The notes: generated by a model from the letters alone, not told the origin. Counted from the stretch's first letter, positions 15,049 to 24,159 are shown. The stretch: 41,259 nucleotides of DNA from an uncultured Methylococcaceae bacterium (GCA_903859815.1 CAIOOA010000059.1:1-41259); one strand, 5' to 3'. A program made the numbers and translations.

Positions 15049-16680
15049 TCAACGCCAGCCAATCAACGTTTCCCCGAAGAAGACTGCTAGAGCCAAGAGC
15101 ATCATGGTTGCCACTGGCCACCGACGCAGCCAGCCTTCGGCCCATTCCAGTCCGTCTCCCCAGGTGATGACTTTTCGCAAGGCGCGTTCGCCTATGACGA
15201 TAAGGTCGCCTTCTGGCATTTGTGGCAGAGCCTTCCTCCAACGCCAAAGCACAAACATTGGCATGATGCCGATCAAAATAGGCCATGATGCTGCCCAGAG
15301 AATCTCGGGTTGGAGCGCATACGACCAGATGCCGATTCCAGTCATCGGATACAAGGTCCAAGGAAGCGCGATGGCAGCAATAAACATCAGCAACCAGGGT
15401 GACGCGAGGCAAACGGGCGCGGATGTTGATGGAATCGATGCCGTGCTTGTCACCAACCGGCTGATGAAATGCAACATCAGCATCGTAGTCCCTATCGCGG
15501 ACAGATTCGCCAACAGACCCACGAAGCCGTCCCCCATTATTGGCTTCACCGCCAGCTTTGCCATAGCACCACCGGTCAAAGGCAGACCTCCGATTCCCAG
15601 CGCCAAGACCGCCGCCGGCAGCAGCACCAGCCAGAGCCTATGCCTGCCCGTTGTGGCGAACACACCCACGGCGAGAAACAGTGCGCCCTTGGCTAACAAG
15701 TGATGTGCCGCGTAAAAACAGGCTGCCAGTGCGGAACCGGAATCGCCAACGGCAAGACCCATGCCGATCACGGCGACGAGGAAACCCATCTGGCTCACGC
15801 TCGAATACGCGAGTATGAGCTTTGGCTTCGATTGCGTGAGCCCAATGACCACACCATAGAAAGCACCAAAGAACCCGATTGCAGCTAGCGGTAAGCCAAA
15901 TTCGGGCAACGCAGCATCAAACGGCAGGAAGCGGATCAGCGCGAGCGCACTCGCCTTGACGACCGCACCACTCATCACGGCGGAGGCCGGCATGGGCGCC
16001 GCGTCGTAGGCGAGTGGCATCCAGAAATGCAGCGGTACGAGGCCCGCTTTCATGCCGAGGCCGACAACGAGAAGCGCAAGCGTGAGATCACGCCAAGGCG
16101 ATGTAGAAATCGCGGCGGCGGCATCGCGAATCAATAGGCTTCCATGCGGCATCACCCATGCCAGCATCACTAGGCCGGCCAGCAAGAAGGCTTCGGCGAG
16201 CAGCGCGACCCCTAGGTAAACAGCACTGGCGCGAAGTGCCTTTGACGTGCCTCCCTGCAAGACCAGCCCACTTGCGCCGACAGACAGCACTGCAAGCAGG
16301 AAGTAGAACCCCAAAAGATCGGCAGCAAGGAACACGCCAACGCAACCGGTGAGCGTCATCAGCCAGCACACGACAAAGCTGCCTGCATGACCCGTGTTGC
16401 GCAGCCATGTCGTGGCGTAGAAACCCGACGCAATCCAAAGGATTGCGGCAACGGTCAAAAGCATCGTGCCGGGTTTGTCCATGGCAAATGCAAGCTTGAA
16501 CTGGGCATTGCCGAACATGAGCAGGGTGTCGTCGGCAAGCAAGGCGGCAGCAAGCGCAGGAATTGGTGCAAGCCCCAGTAGCGGAGGCATGCGCTTGCGA
16601 AAGGCTGGGATTAGGCAGGCCAGCAGCATTGCGAAGGGTGTGCCGATGGCTGTGGCAATCAACAAGCCGGAAGTCGTCAT
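15049..16680 (-). CDS. second proton-translocating antiporter subunit (MrpD/NuoN/L-like)
   Basis: A protein of 543 residues with about 14 membrane helices. The ATG at 16680 overlaps the stop of mrpD (ATGA), which fixes the start. It has the Proton_antipo_M core: K211 in GLGMKAGLVPLHFWMPLAYD, then MPASAVMSGAVVKASALALI with K242, and AYSSVSQMGFLVAVIGMG. The helix that normally carries the essential Glu reads DLLGFYFLLAVLSVG, with A130 where MrpD here has E155 (DLFTLYVALELLTF). The gene takes the place of the large MrpA subunit, which is absent. It may be a structural or modified channel subunit of a Na+(K+)/H+ antiporter or Mbh-like complex. It is the last gene of the operon. Confidence 0.8.
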   Translation of the reverse strand: MTTSGLLIATAIGTPFAMLLACLIPAFRKRMPPLLGLAPIPALAAALLADDTLLMFGNAQFKLAFAMDKPGTMLLTVAAILWIASGFYATTWLRNTGHAGSFVVCWLMTLTGCVGVFLAADLLGFYFLLAVLSVGASGLVLQGGTSKALRASAVYLGVALLAEAFLLAGLVMLAWVMPHGSLLIRDAAAAISTSPWRDLTLALLVVGLGMKAGLVPLHFWMPLAYDAAPMPASAVMSGAVVKASALALIRFLPFDAALPEFGLPLAAIGFFGAFYGVVIGLTQSKPKLILAYSSVSQMGFLVAVIGMGLAVGDSGSALAACFYAAHHLLAKGALFLAVGVFATTGRHRLWLVLLPAAVLALGIGGLPLTGGAMAKLAVKPIMGDGFVGLLANLSAIGTTMLMLHFISRLVTSTASIPSTSAPVCLASPWLLMFIAAIALPWTLYPMTGIGIWSYALQPEILWAASWPILIGIMPMFVLWRWRKALPQMPEGDLIVIGERALRKVITWGDGLEWAEGWLRRWPVATMMLLALAVFFGETLIGWR

Positions 16681-18209
16681 GGCAATAGGGTATTCCGCGA
16701 AACGGTTCGCCCAATCTGCATCACGTCCAATGGGCACAATACCGCCGCGCCAAGCAGGAAGGAACACAGGGCCAGCGCCAGCACGGCGGCCTGCTGGTAG
16801 CGAGGAACTGGCAACTTCGGTTTCCAGCCATCATGCGCAGGAGCCAGTGAGCGAACGACGACGATGAACACATAGACACTGGTGAGCAAGCCTCCCACTA
16901 GCATCAATAGCGCCCACCACCATTGCAAGGTCGTGATGGCCGCCGATATTAGTAGCCACTTGGCGAGGAATCCACCCGAGGGCGGCAAACCAATCAGCGA
17001 TGCACCAGCAAGGGCAAAGGCGAGGACAGTCATCGGCAAGGTGCTTGTCATGCCGCGTAGGTCGGCGACGCGATCATGTCCGAGCGTCGTGTAGATGAGT
17101 CCCGCCGCCATGAACATCGCCGCTTTCGCCATGGCGTGTGAGATTGCCTGTAACATACCGCCGTTCACCGCCACTGCACTGTCAAGTCCAGCGGAGGAAA
17201 GCCCGGTGGCGAGCGGGAACATGAGGAATAAATAGCCAATCTGCGCGACCGTCGAGTAGGCGATTAGAAGCTTGAGCCGCGTCTGCCTGAGTGCGACGAC
17301 ATTGCCGACTAGAATCGCCGCTGCGCCAAGCGTCCCCAGCGTCTGCGCCGAAGGCAATGTCACCACGCCCGCAAATACATCAAACCAGAGCCGCACGGCA
17401 AGAAACCACGAACCTTTAATCACTAGGCCCGATAACACCGCACTGGCTGCGGCGGGCGCACCCGCGTGAGCCGGCGGCAACCACAGGTGCAGAGGAAAAA
17501 GCGCGGTTTTGGCGAGCAGTCCCGAGATCATCAATGCTAACGCGGCCCATGCTACAGGTTCCGGGCGAACCCGCATGGCGAGTAACGGAATATCCAGTGT
17601 TCCATACACGCCGTACAGCAATACCGCCCCCAACAGATAAAGTACCGAACCGAGCAAGGCGTACAGCAGATAGCGTAGCGCCGAACGCACGGTCTCCGAA
17701 CGACCGTCGAGGCTGACTAGCGGCACGGCAGCGAACGTCAGCAGTTCCAATGCGACATACAAAGTGAAGAGGTCACCGCTCACGAACACGAGGTTCAGCG
17801 AACCCCACACAGCGAGCAGCAGCAGCCAGAATGTGAGTGGCGCACGTGCCTCTTTAACGCCTGATGGCGACCCGAAATCGGCTCGTGCATAAACTCCGAT
17901 ACCGCAAATCACCACTGCAATCGCCAGTAGCATGACCACGGACAGGCCGTCCGCACGTAATGCGACACCGAGTGGTGGCATCCAGCCGCCTAGGATATAG
18001 ATCACGGCATCGCCCGATTGTACCAATGCTTTGGCGATTGCAATCACGATGGCAAGCCCTACTGCGAGGGTTGCCAGCGCCACTCGCATGGCCTTGCCTC
18101 CGCCAAACACGAAGCCGATCAACATCCCGATAAACGGAATCAGTATCGCCAGTACGAGCAGCAGTCCGCCGGGGGTCGTTACATCTTGGGCCGAAAGGGA
18201 ATGTGGCAT
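16677..18209 (-). CDS. mrpD: Na+/H+ antiporter subunit D
   Basis: A protein of 510 residues with about 14 membrane helices, homologous to NuoN/NuoL. The start at 18209 lies 1 nt after the mrpC stop and is preferred over an upstream in-frame ATG. It keeps the conserved acidic residue E155 (GDLFTLYVALELLTF) and the Lys-containing motif AKTALFPLHLWLPPAHAGAP with SAVLSGLVIKGSWF. Also typical is AYSTVAQIGYLFLMFPL. In the Mrp complex this subunit forms one ion pathway in the inner membrane. Downstream, its stop overlaps the next subunit gene by 4 nt. Confidence 0.9.
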   Translation of the reverse strand: MPHSLSAQDVTTPGGLLLVLAILIPFIGMLIGFVFGGGKAMRVALATLAVGLAIVIAIAKALVQSGDAVIYILGGWMPPLGVALRADGLSVVMLLAIAVVICGIGVYARADFGSPSGVKEARAPLTFWLLLLAVWGSLNLVFVSGDLFTLYVALELLTFAAVPLVSLDGRSETVRSALRYLLYALLGSVLYLLGAVLLYGVYGTLDIPLLAMRVRPEPVAWAALALMISGLLAKTALFPLHLWLPPAHAGAPAAASAVLSGLVIKGSWFLAVRLWFDVFAGVVTLPSAQTLGTLGAAAILVGNVVALRQTRLKLLIAYSTVAQIGYLFLMFPLATGLSSAGLDSAVAVNGGMLQAISHAMAKAAMFMAAGLIYTTLGHDRVADLRGMTSTLPMTVLAFALAGASLIGLPPSGGFLAKWLLISAAITTLQWWWALLMLVGGLLTSVYVFIVVVRSLAPAHDGWKPKLPVPRYQQAAVLALALCSFLLGAAVLCPLDVMQIGRTVSRNTLLP

Positions 18210-18210
18210 C

Positions 18211-18555
18211 TTATGCGTCGGGTGGATCAGCCTTCGCCTCAGTCGGCGATGCCTCGGAGACAAGCGTGACCACGCCCCCCTCATCGAACAAACGCAGCAG
18301 CAGCGCGACAGCGAGGGCGGTTGCGGAAAAGGCGACGACGATGCCGGTGATCAGCAGCGCTTGAGGCACAGGGTCGCCCCCCATCCCCGCTGCCGCGCCC
18401 CGTCGTGCGATGGTGCCGAAGAGCAAGAAAACCCCGCTGCCGATAATGTTGAAACCGATGATTTTACGCAGTGGTTGTGGGTTCACGATCAGTCCGTACA
18501 GGCCAAAGCCGATTAGGGCTGCGGCGCAAAGTCCAAATAGCGTCGGCCCATTCAT
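18211..18555 (-). CDS. mrpC: Na+/H+ antiporter subunit C (NuoK-like)
   Basis: A protein of 114 residues with three membrane helices (LFGLCAAALIGFGLYGLIV, IGFNIIGSGVFLLFGTIA, ALLITGIVVAFSATALAVAL). It fits MrpC/NuoK in size and in the order of helices. The motif DPVPQALLITGIVV and the last-helix ATALAVALLLR are typical of the family. Its start overlaps the stop of the mrpB-like gene (ATGA at 18555), showing translational coupling. Confidence 0.9.
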   Translation of the reverse strand: MNGPTLFGLCAAALIGFGLYGLIVNPQPLRKIIGFNIIGSGVFLLFGTIARRGAAAGMGGDPVPQALLITGIVVAFSATALAVALLLRLFDEGGVVTLVSEASPTEAKADPPDA

Positions 18556-19496
18556 TGCGGAGGCATCCGTTGCGGCGCACCGGCTACGAGCAAGGCAAGT
18601 GCCAACACTAGTGTGGGCATCAATGCGATCTCGATGGCGAGGATCAAGGGCTTGGCAAATCCATCAGGATAGGCGAAGACCGCTCCAGCAGTCACTATGC
18701 CGGCAAAGCCGATTGCCATGAACACCAACGGTCCAGCCACTAGCAAGATGCGCAACCAAGCTTGGCTAACCGGTGGAAAGTGGGCGAGACCCGCTCCGAT
18801 GACGAGCAGCCACATAGCCGCCAATATCGTGGCACCTTGAAACTTGCCACCGGGAAAGTCTGCCCCAATCCAGAATATGTAGACACCCACGATGATTCCA
18901 ATCGGCGGTAGTATCCTCGCAAAATAAGCGAGTATACCTTCAGAATCGGCATGGGTTCGCAATTGTGGACAGCCGCCCCAGAAGCGGTCGTGAGCGAGCG
19001 ACCACACACCGAATAGCGCAATCAATACCACAATCGCCTCAAGCAATGTGTCCATTGAGCGATATGCGAGCAACACTGCGGTGACTGGATTGCCGACCCC
19101 GGTTGAGCCCAGCTTGGCGGCAGCGCCGGGTGCTAACGTTGGCGCGGGATCGGGCAGGTTCAACACACAGAAGGAGAGTGCTGCCGTGACGGTTGCGGAT
19201 AGAACTGCGGCCAATGTTCGCGTGAACACACCGGGGCGTTCGCGCACCGTCGCCTCCGTCCTTCGCAATCGGGCTGCGGCGCCAATCAGCAGAGCGCCCG
19301 TCAGTCCGCCGCCCATCGCCGCTTCGGTCAGCGCGACATCCGGCAGTGCAAGCCGCACCCATACCAGCGTCAGCAACAATCCATAGGTCACAAAGCCGAT
19401 TACCGAGGCAAAGGTGTCGCGCACTGCGATAGTCCAAGCAGCCATTGCCAGGATAAGCAGTGCCAAACCAATATCGACAGCCAAGGCCAAAGTCAT
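18552..19496 (-). CDS. mrpB: Na+/H+ antiporter subunit B with DUF4040 N-terminal domain
   Basis: A protein of 314 residues. The ATG at 19496 overlaps the mrpG stop. Residues 1-80 are a DUF4040/MrpB_N-type domain (RDTFASVIGFVTYGLLLTLV, then ALPDVALTEAAMGGGLTGAL), which in canonical operons is the C-terminal part of MrpA. The rest, with IIVGVYIFWIGADFPGGKFQGA, is the MrpB domain. A link between them contains an exported segment (PAPTLAPGAAAKLG). This fusion means the MrpA C-terminal region survives here while the large NuoL-like part of MrpA is not encoded in the cluster. Confidence 0.88.
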   Translation of the reverse strand: MTLALAVDIGLALLILAMAAWTIAVRDTFASVIGFVTYGLLLTLVWVRLALPDVALTEAAMGGGLTGALLIGAAARLRRTEATVRERPGVFTRTLAAVLSATVTAALSFCVLNLPDPAPTLAPGAAAKLGSTGVGNPVTAVLLAYRSMDTLLEAIVVLIALFGVWSLAHDRFWGGCPQLRTHADSEGILAYFARILPPIGIIVGVYIFWIGADFPGGKFQGATILAAMWLLVIGAGLAHFPPVSQAWLRILLVAGPLVFMAIGFAGIVTAGAVFAYPDGFAKPLILAIEIALMPTLVLALALLVAGAPQRMPPQ

Positions 19497-19789
19497 TTGG
19501 GTTGTCCCCCGCCGCGCCGGGCGGTACATGCCATTAGTTGACCCACCGTTGCCCCGGCCAACAGTGCAAACAGCCAAATCGCAATAAGCTTAATCGTATC
19601 CAGTGGCCAATGGGTCTGCGGCAACAGGCCCAGCACGACCAAGCCGAGTCCTAGGTTATCCGCCTTGGTCAGTGCGTGTAAGCGGGTGAGCGGATCGGGG
19701 AAGCGGAGCAGTCCGACAGTACCGGCGAGGAAGAAGAAGGCTCCGGCCATGACTGAGAAGATGGTGAAAATGTCCAAGGCGATCTTCAT
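19493..19789 (-). CDS. mrpG: Na+/H+ antiporter subunit G
   Basis: A protein of 98 residues with three membrane helices. The family signature GTVGLLRFPDPLTRLHALTK is complete, followed by ADNLGLGLVVLGLL. The start overlaps the mrpF stop by 4 nt, and AGGAAAC precedes it. MrpG is a small inner-membrane subunit needed for assembly of the antiporter. Confidence 0.92.
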   Translation of the reverse strand: MKIALDIFTIFSVMAGAFFFLAGTVGLLRFPDPLTRLHALTKADNLGLGLVVLGLLPQTHWPLDTIKLIAIWLFALLAGATVGQLMACTARRGGGQPK

Positions 19790-20079
19790 TCGTCCCGGGT
19801 TTCCTGAGTGTCATCACTGTCCGGTCGTGAGATGCCCTGCACGAAAGCGACTGAGGCAAACGCGGCGAGGAGTGCCAAAGTCAGCGCCACATCGATGACA
19901 GCCTTGGCCTCAGTGGCAACGCCAAACAACAGCAACGCCGCGATGCCACCGGAGCCGAACAATTGTGCCGCCATCATTCGATCCACGTCCTCTGGCCCGC
20001 GTAGGATGCGGATCAACCCTAAGGCCACCATCACCAGCACGAAAGCGGCTGCGGAAAGCAGAAAGTCAGGCATCGTCAT
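19786..20079 (-). CDS. mrpF: Na+/H+ antiporter subunit F
   Basis: A protein of 97 residues with three membrane helices; the motif LGLIRILRGPEDVDRMMAAQ is the MrpF/MnhF signature. The ATG at 20079 sits 6 nt after AGGTG; a GTG three codons earlier (20088) is possible. It overlaps the end of mrpE. The tail after the third helix is acidic and short. Confidence 0.9.
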   Translation of the reverse strand: MTMPDFLLSAAAFVLVMVALGLIRILRGPEDVDRMMAAQLFGSGGIAALLLFGVATEAKAVIDVALTLALLAAFASVAFVQGISRPDSDDTQETRDE

Positions 20080-20557
20080 CGGTTTCACCTATTCCTTGTA
20101 GTAACAATCCTTCGTCAATGGTCAGTTGCGCCGTCACCGACTCGTCGACATTGAGGCAGTGGTAGATGAGTGCGCCATTGTCATCGATGCCAGCCGTCAA
20201 CGTACCTGGCATTGAACTCGTCATCGCGCCGAATGTATTTCGGGCCATGCCTGTTGGGAGGCAGACCGGGTAAACTAGGAAACCTGTCCGTAAGGACAGC
20301 CGTGGATTCAGTGCCAGTCGAGCGACAATCACACCTCCCATGATGGACTCCTGCCCAAAGCGTAGCGCAAGCCTAGCCAATGCAGCGTAGCGGAACCGTC
20401 CACTACTGGGTGGCAACAGGCGTAGGCTGGCCCAAGTGGCTGCCGCGGCTGCGGCAAGTCCCGCCGGAAGATCGGCCAAATCAGTACCGGCGAGTAATAG
20501 CCAGAAAGCGAGATAGATCGCACCCCGCATCAACGCGACCCGCACAGGAAAATTCAT
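20066..20557 (-). CDS. mrpE: Na+/H+ antiporter subunit E
   Basis: A protein of 163 residues. Two to three N-terminal helices are followed by the cytoplasmic MrpE domain with GSIMGG-like ESIMGGVIVARLALNPRLSL, a hydrophobic strand GFLVYPV, the LPTGMARNTFGAMTSSMPGT segment and CLNVDE. CTGGAG lies 8 nt before the ATG. It is the first of seven overlapping leftward genes; the promoter is either here or upstream of gltS, whose stop is only 53 bp away. Confidence 0.9.
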   Translation of the reverse strand: MNFPVRVALMRGAIYLAFWLLLAGTDLADLPAGLAAAAAATWASLRLLPPSSGRFRYAALARLALRFGQESIMGGVIVARLALNPRLSLRTGFLVYPVCLPTGMARNTFGAMTSSMPGTLTAGIDDNGALIYHCLNVDESVTAQLTIDEGLLLQGIGETDDDA

Positions 20558-20610
20558 CTATTGACTCCAGCAGAGGCTGATTTTTTCATTTCGATGAATC
20601 CAGCCGGATG

Positions 20611-21843
20611 CTAGAAACTCCTGAGAAAAAGCGGAATGAGTATGGCATTGGCAAGGTCGATAAAAAAGGCGGAAACCAGAGGCACGATGATAAATGCCCG
20701 GTGCGATGCCCCGAAACGCTGGGTGACCGCAGCCATATTCGCCATGGCGGTTGGGGTCGAGCCTAGGGAGACACCGCCGAATCCAGCCGCCACCACTGCC
20801 GCATCATAGTTTTTGCCTAGCAGCGGGAACAAGACAAACAAAGCAACGAACACAGCGAGGGCAAACTGGGCAGTCAGAATGGCAAGAATCGGGCCGGCCA
20901 AATCGATTAGCGTCCAAAGTTGCATGCTCATCAGGGACATGGCGAGGAAACTGCCAAGTGCAATGTCAGCAATCAGTGCCATTGCAGGTGTTCGGCTCGG
21001 CCAATGGGTGCCGGTAATGGTTGGAAGTTGTTTAGGCACTAAGTTGGTGATTAGGATGCCTGAAAACAAACAAGTGACAAATAGTGGTAAGCGCAACCCT
21101 AGATCCTCGATGATCCCGTTTAACAGGTAGCCGACAATGATGCAGATGTGAATGGCCAGCACGGCATCCAGAAAATCCAAGTGGTCTATGCCGGCTTTTT
21201 TTTGTGCCTCGGTGAAGCCGATGTCCCGCACTTCCACAGCCGCCTCGGGTGAGGACGCAAGCTGGTAGCGGTTGATTAGCAACTTCGCGATAGGTCCCCC
21301 CATCAGGCTGGCGAGGATGAGTCCCAAGGTCGCGCAAGCGATGCCAATCTCCTGAGCGTTGGCGATGCCCTGGTTTTCAATGAAATATGGAGCCCAAGCG
21401 ATAGTGGTGCCATGTCCACCAATCAGGGAAACACTACCCCCAAGGATGCCAACCGAGGCTGGCAGATTGAAGAGCGAAGCCACGCCGATTCCGGTCAGAT
21501 TCTGGGCGAACATGAAAGTAATGGTTATGCTTAAGAGGATCAGCAGTGGCCGCCCTCCCGCCAACAAATCGCGGGTACTCGCGTTGATGCCAATCGTGGT
21601 GAAGAAATACACCAACAGCACATCCCGCGCCTGAAGCTCAAACTGAACCGCGATGCCTGATGCAGCGTACAGCAGGCTAAAAAGTACGGAGAACAGCAAC
21701 CCGCCGGTGACAGGTTCCGGTATGCTAAATTCGCGCAGAAAGCCGATCTGCTCATTGAGCCGTTTGCCAACAAACAATACGATGATGCCGATGGTGACGG
21801 CGAGAAATGATTGGATATGGAGGATACCGTCTTGCAGATCCAT
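20611..21843 (-). CDS. gltS: sodium/glutamate symporter
   Basis: A protein of 410 residues with about 10-12 membrane helices in the GltS fold. The two halves carry the paired re-entrant motifs: GGSVSLIGGHGTTIAW in the first and AAGFGGVSLGSTPTAMANMA in the second. The early FSIPEPVTGGLL motif is also diagnostic. Length matches the family (about 400). It imports glutamate with Na+, so it depends on the sodium gradient that the downstream Mrp antiporter would maintain. The gene and the Mrp genes share direction with a 53-bp gap and could be cotranscribed. Confidence 0.93.
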   Translation of the reverse strand: MDLQDGILHIQSFLAVTIGIIVLFVGKRLNEQIGFLREFSIPEPVTGGLLFSVLFSLLYAASGIAVQFELQARDVLLVYFFTTIGINASTRDLLAGGRPLLILLSITITFMFAQNLTGIGVASLFNLPASVGILGGSVSLIGGHGTTIAWAPYFIENQGIANAQEIGIACATLGLILASLMGGPIAKLLINRYQLASSPEAAVEVRDIGFTEAQKKAGIDHLDFLDAVLAIHICIIVGYLLNGIIEDLGLRLPLFVTCLFSGILITNLVPKQLPTITGTHWPSRTPAMALIADIALGSFLAMSLMSMQLWTLIDLAGPILAILTAQFALAVFVALFVLFPLLGKNYDAAVVAAGFGGVSLGSTPTAMANMAAVTQRFGASHRAFIIVPLVSAFFIDLANAILIPLFLRSF

Positions 21844-22435
21844 GAAAGCCCTTGTTGAAAGTTCTTGTGCGATGCCCCCGCAAACGATTGCGTGGGGACA
21901 ACTGAATTTGAAATAGTGATTACTGATGTTACGGTTGGAGCGTCAAGGCTCGCTATGACCGCCTGTCTCAGACAGGTAGGGGCAAGCCAAAAGCCTTGAC
22001 AGCCGGAGCAAGCTTTGATGCCTTGCCAAGTCGGTTGGTATGCCAAACATTGACAGTTTGGCGCGTAGCATCAGATGATAAAATAAATAAAACAATCAAA
22101 TCAACGGGCAATCACGCCCATTACAGTACTATCTTAGGAGTGCGATGAAAAATTGTCAATCGCCCGGGCGGGATTACAGAAATTCTGATTTTGGCAAAAT
22201 CGGGTGGGCAAACGGCTCTATCATTTGCCCGTGCGGGACGCGACCCCGCATCCGGCAATGGTGGGCAAGCAAAAAGACTCTTGCCCTCTATTTACTCGTG
22301 TCAACTACTAAAATTTGGACTATACTTGTATTGCCCCCTAATGGCGGGGCGCGAAAGCGGTTAGGGTCTGGCCTTGCAACCGCCTGAAAGTTGACCGTTC
22401 CAGCCAGTCCGGCAACGGAGCTTGATCCCCCGCCA
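21844..22435. other. intergenic region with repeats
   Basis: A gap of about 590 bp with no convincing gene. The left half should contain the gltS promoter. A good AGGAG site precedes an ATG at 22145, but the frame behind it runs straight through repeats and looks like a spurious or decayed gene. It holds the two GGGCAA palindromes listed separately. Confidence 0.4.
22206..22286. repeat. pair of GGGCAA palindromes (same family as 2727-2812)
   Basis: GGGCAAA...TTTGCCC at 22206-22230 and GGGCAAG, loop CAAAAAGACT, CTTGCCC at 22263-22286. The second shares its AAAAAGAC loop with the palindrome at 288-315. A GC-rich core (GCGGGACGCGACCCCGC) lies between them. Confidence 0.55.
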
Positions 22436-22945
22436 TTAGAGAGCCTTAAATATCAGTTCGCCCGTTCTGAACGCGTTCATGCCTTTGCGGTCGCGCTGCA
22501 TCATATTCCAGAACACACTCCCGTCCGGTTCCACCTTGACCATCACCAGCAGATCGTATTTACTGCCGCCAAACAACCTGATATAGCGGTTTCTTCTCGA
22601 GCCGTAATCATACTTCACCGACCACACTTCGTTTGGACTGCGCAAGGTGGGCAGCACGAAATGGGCGAAACGCTCGCGCTGGTCTTGCCGCTTTTCCACC
22701 ACATGGGGGAGGCTTGCATCGTTTATCCTCACCGGCCCGGCAGGGGTTTCCACATCGGCCCAACCGCCCTCGGCAACGCCCAAGGCTTGCCGCAACAGCC
22801 GGACGGCCTGTTGCACGGAATCGGCACCGGGCAGCAATGGGGGTGACGGCTCAACCGACGTCAAAGCCCGTAGGTCCGGCAAGCCCTTGTTCTTCCATGT
22901 TGGCTGGTCTTCCAGTGCCCTGGCAATGTGTTTAGAGTCTGTCAT
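22436..22945 (-). CDS. PBECR2-like nuclease-fold protein (orphan)
   Basis: A protein of 169 residues. The C-terminal 110 residues follow the pattern of the PBECR2 domain (phage-associated barnase/EndoU/colicin/RelE-like fold): VETPAGPVRINDASLPHVVE, then RQDQRERFAHFVLPTLRSPN, EVWSVKYD, YIRLFGG, and a strand with VMVKVEPDGSVFWNMM. A conserved His (LPHVV) and Arg/Lys residues (KRQDQR) could be catalytic. The N-terminal 60 residues are a low-complexity linker. Such domains usually sit at the C terminus of phage head-morphogenesis (Mu F-like) proteins or act as toxin tips; here there is no phage gene nearby. No clear ribosome-binding site precedes the ATG. The family call rests on pattern recognition. 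Confidence 0.6.
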   Translation of the reverse strand: MTDSKHIARALEDQPTWKNKGLPDLRALTSVEPSPPLLPGADSVQQAVRLLRQALGVAEGGWADVETPAGPVRINDASLPHVVEKRQDQRERFAHFVLPTLRSPNEVWSVKYDYGSRRNRYIRLFGGSKYDLLVMVKVEPDGSVFWNMMQRDRKGMNAFRTGELIFKAL

Positions 22946-23152
22946 GGGCGGAGATTGTAAAGTGTTTTGGTCATGCTAGAATGAGAATTGGAGAGGTTGG
23001 GCAAGAGTCCTATCGCTCCACGGCATTTCCGTTTAACATATTGTCTCATTGGGTCAAGCATAACCTATCCATTCGGTTGAATGCTGGCGATAGCCACCAA
23101 TGATGCCCAGCAATGTCCCATGCCTTCTTCATCCTTTTAAAAAACTAGGCCC

Positions 23153-24145
23153 ATGTCCGTATTTATCGAAGTCGAGCACCTCACTACCTACCGTTATGCG
23201 AAACCGGTCAAATTTTGCCCGCACAAGGTCATGTTCCGCCCACGTGCTGCCCACGACATCCGCGTACTGCGGGCTAGCCTTGAGGTCTCGCCCCTCTCGC
23301 GGCAACATTGGGTGCATGACGTGTTCTCCAATTCCGTGGCGGTCGTCGAACTGCTGGAACCCGCCGATACACTGCGTTTCGATGCGCGTTTCACCATTGA
23401 ACATTTCGGTGAACACAACTTGGAACTTCCGGTGGACCCGGAAGCGCGTGACTATCCATTCGAATACAGCGCCGACGACAAGATCGACCTCGCATCCTTC
23501 CTGCCGCCTCAGTACCCCGACGATGTGGGCGTCGTGCGTGACTGGGTGAAGCAGTTTATCCCCGCTCGCGGTGTCATCCAGACTCGCGACATCCTTCGCA
23601 ATATCACTGACGGGATACGTAGCGACTTCACTTACGCTGCCCGCGAGGCGATGGGAACCCAGCGGCCAGCCGAAACCCTGTCCCTTGCCAGCGGCACCTG
23701 CCGGGATTTCGCCCTGTTAATGATTGAGGCTGCGCGGGGACTGGGATTGGCGGCGCGCTTCGTCTCCGGCTACCTCTATGACGCATCATTAGACGACGGC
23801 ACACCACCGGTAGAGGTCGGCAGTGGGCTTCAGCAGGGTCTCCGTCAATCCGAGAGTTGCGATGATGAAACGGTCACGCGCGGTTCCGGTGCGACCCACG
23901 CTTGGCTACATGTCTATCTTCCGGGTGCCGGTTGGATACCCTTTGATCCTACCAACCTACTTTTTGGCGGCACTGACCTGATCCGTGTCGCCTACACCCG
24001 CACACCGGAGCAAGCCGCGCCGATTTCGGGCGGATGGTTCGGCGACAGCGGCGACTATCTCGGAATGTCGGTTCAGGTGAGTGTGCGCCAGATCGATGCC
24101 GAGACAGCCACCGCAGGCCCAGAGGACTCGTTTGGGGAGCCTTGA
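23153..24145 (+). CDS. transglutaminase-like cysteine protease family protein
   Basis: A protein of 330 residues. The N-terminal domain (residues 1-85, VEHLTTYRYAKPVKFCPHKV) is Bact_transglu_N. The core has the catalytic triad C183 (SGTCRDFALLM), H249 (GATHAWLHVYLPG) and D265 (WIPFDPTN). It has no signal peptide, so it is cytosolic. Such proteins are often linked to amide hydrolysis or peptide ligation systems, but the substrate is unknown. The glutaminase gene starts 14 bp after its stop, so the two are likely cotranscribed. An unusual Ser/Gly-rich insertion (about 215-245) separates the Cys and His motifs. Confidence 0.9.
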   Translation: MSVFIEVEHLTTYRYAKPVKFCPHKVMFRPRAAHDIRVLRASLEVSPLSRQHWVHDVFSNSVAVVELLEPADTLRFDARFTIEHFGEHNLELPVDPEARDYPFEYSADDKIDLASFLPPQYPDDVGVVRDWVKQFIPARGVIQTRDILRNITDGIRSDFTYAAREAMGTQRPAETLSLASGTCRDFALLMIEAARGLGLAARFVSGYLYDASLDDGTPPVEVGSGLQQGLRQSESCDDETVTRGSGATHAWLHVYLPGAGWIPFDPTNLLFGGTDLIRVAYTRTPEQAAPISGGWFGDSGDYLGMSVQVSVRQIDAETATAGPEDSFGEP

Positions 24146-24159
24146 GGGGTGCCGTGACA

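Noticed and set aside
22145-22387. Small gene with a good AGGAG site
   Set aside because: The product runs through two GGGCAA palindromes and a GC-rich repeat and looks like no protein.
22436-22945. Prophage remnant
   Set aside because: Only one phage-related domain; no integrase, capsid or tail gene and no attachment-site pair around it.
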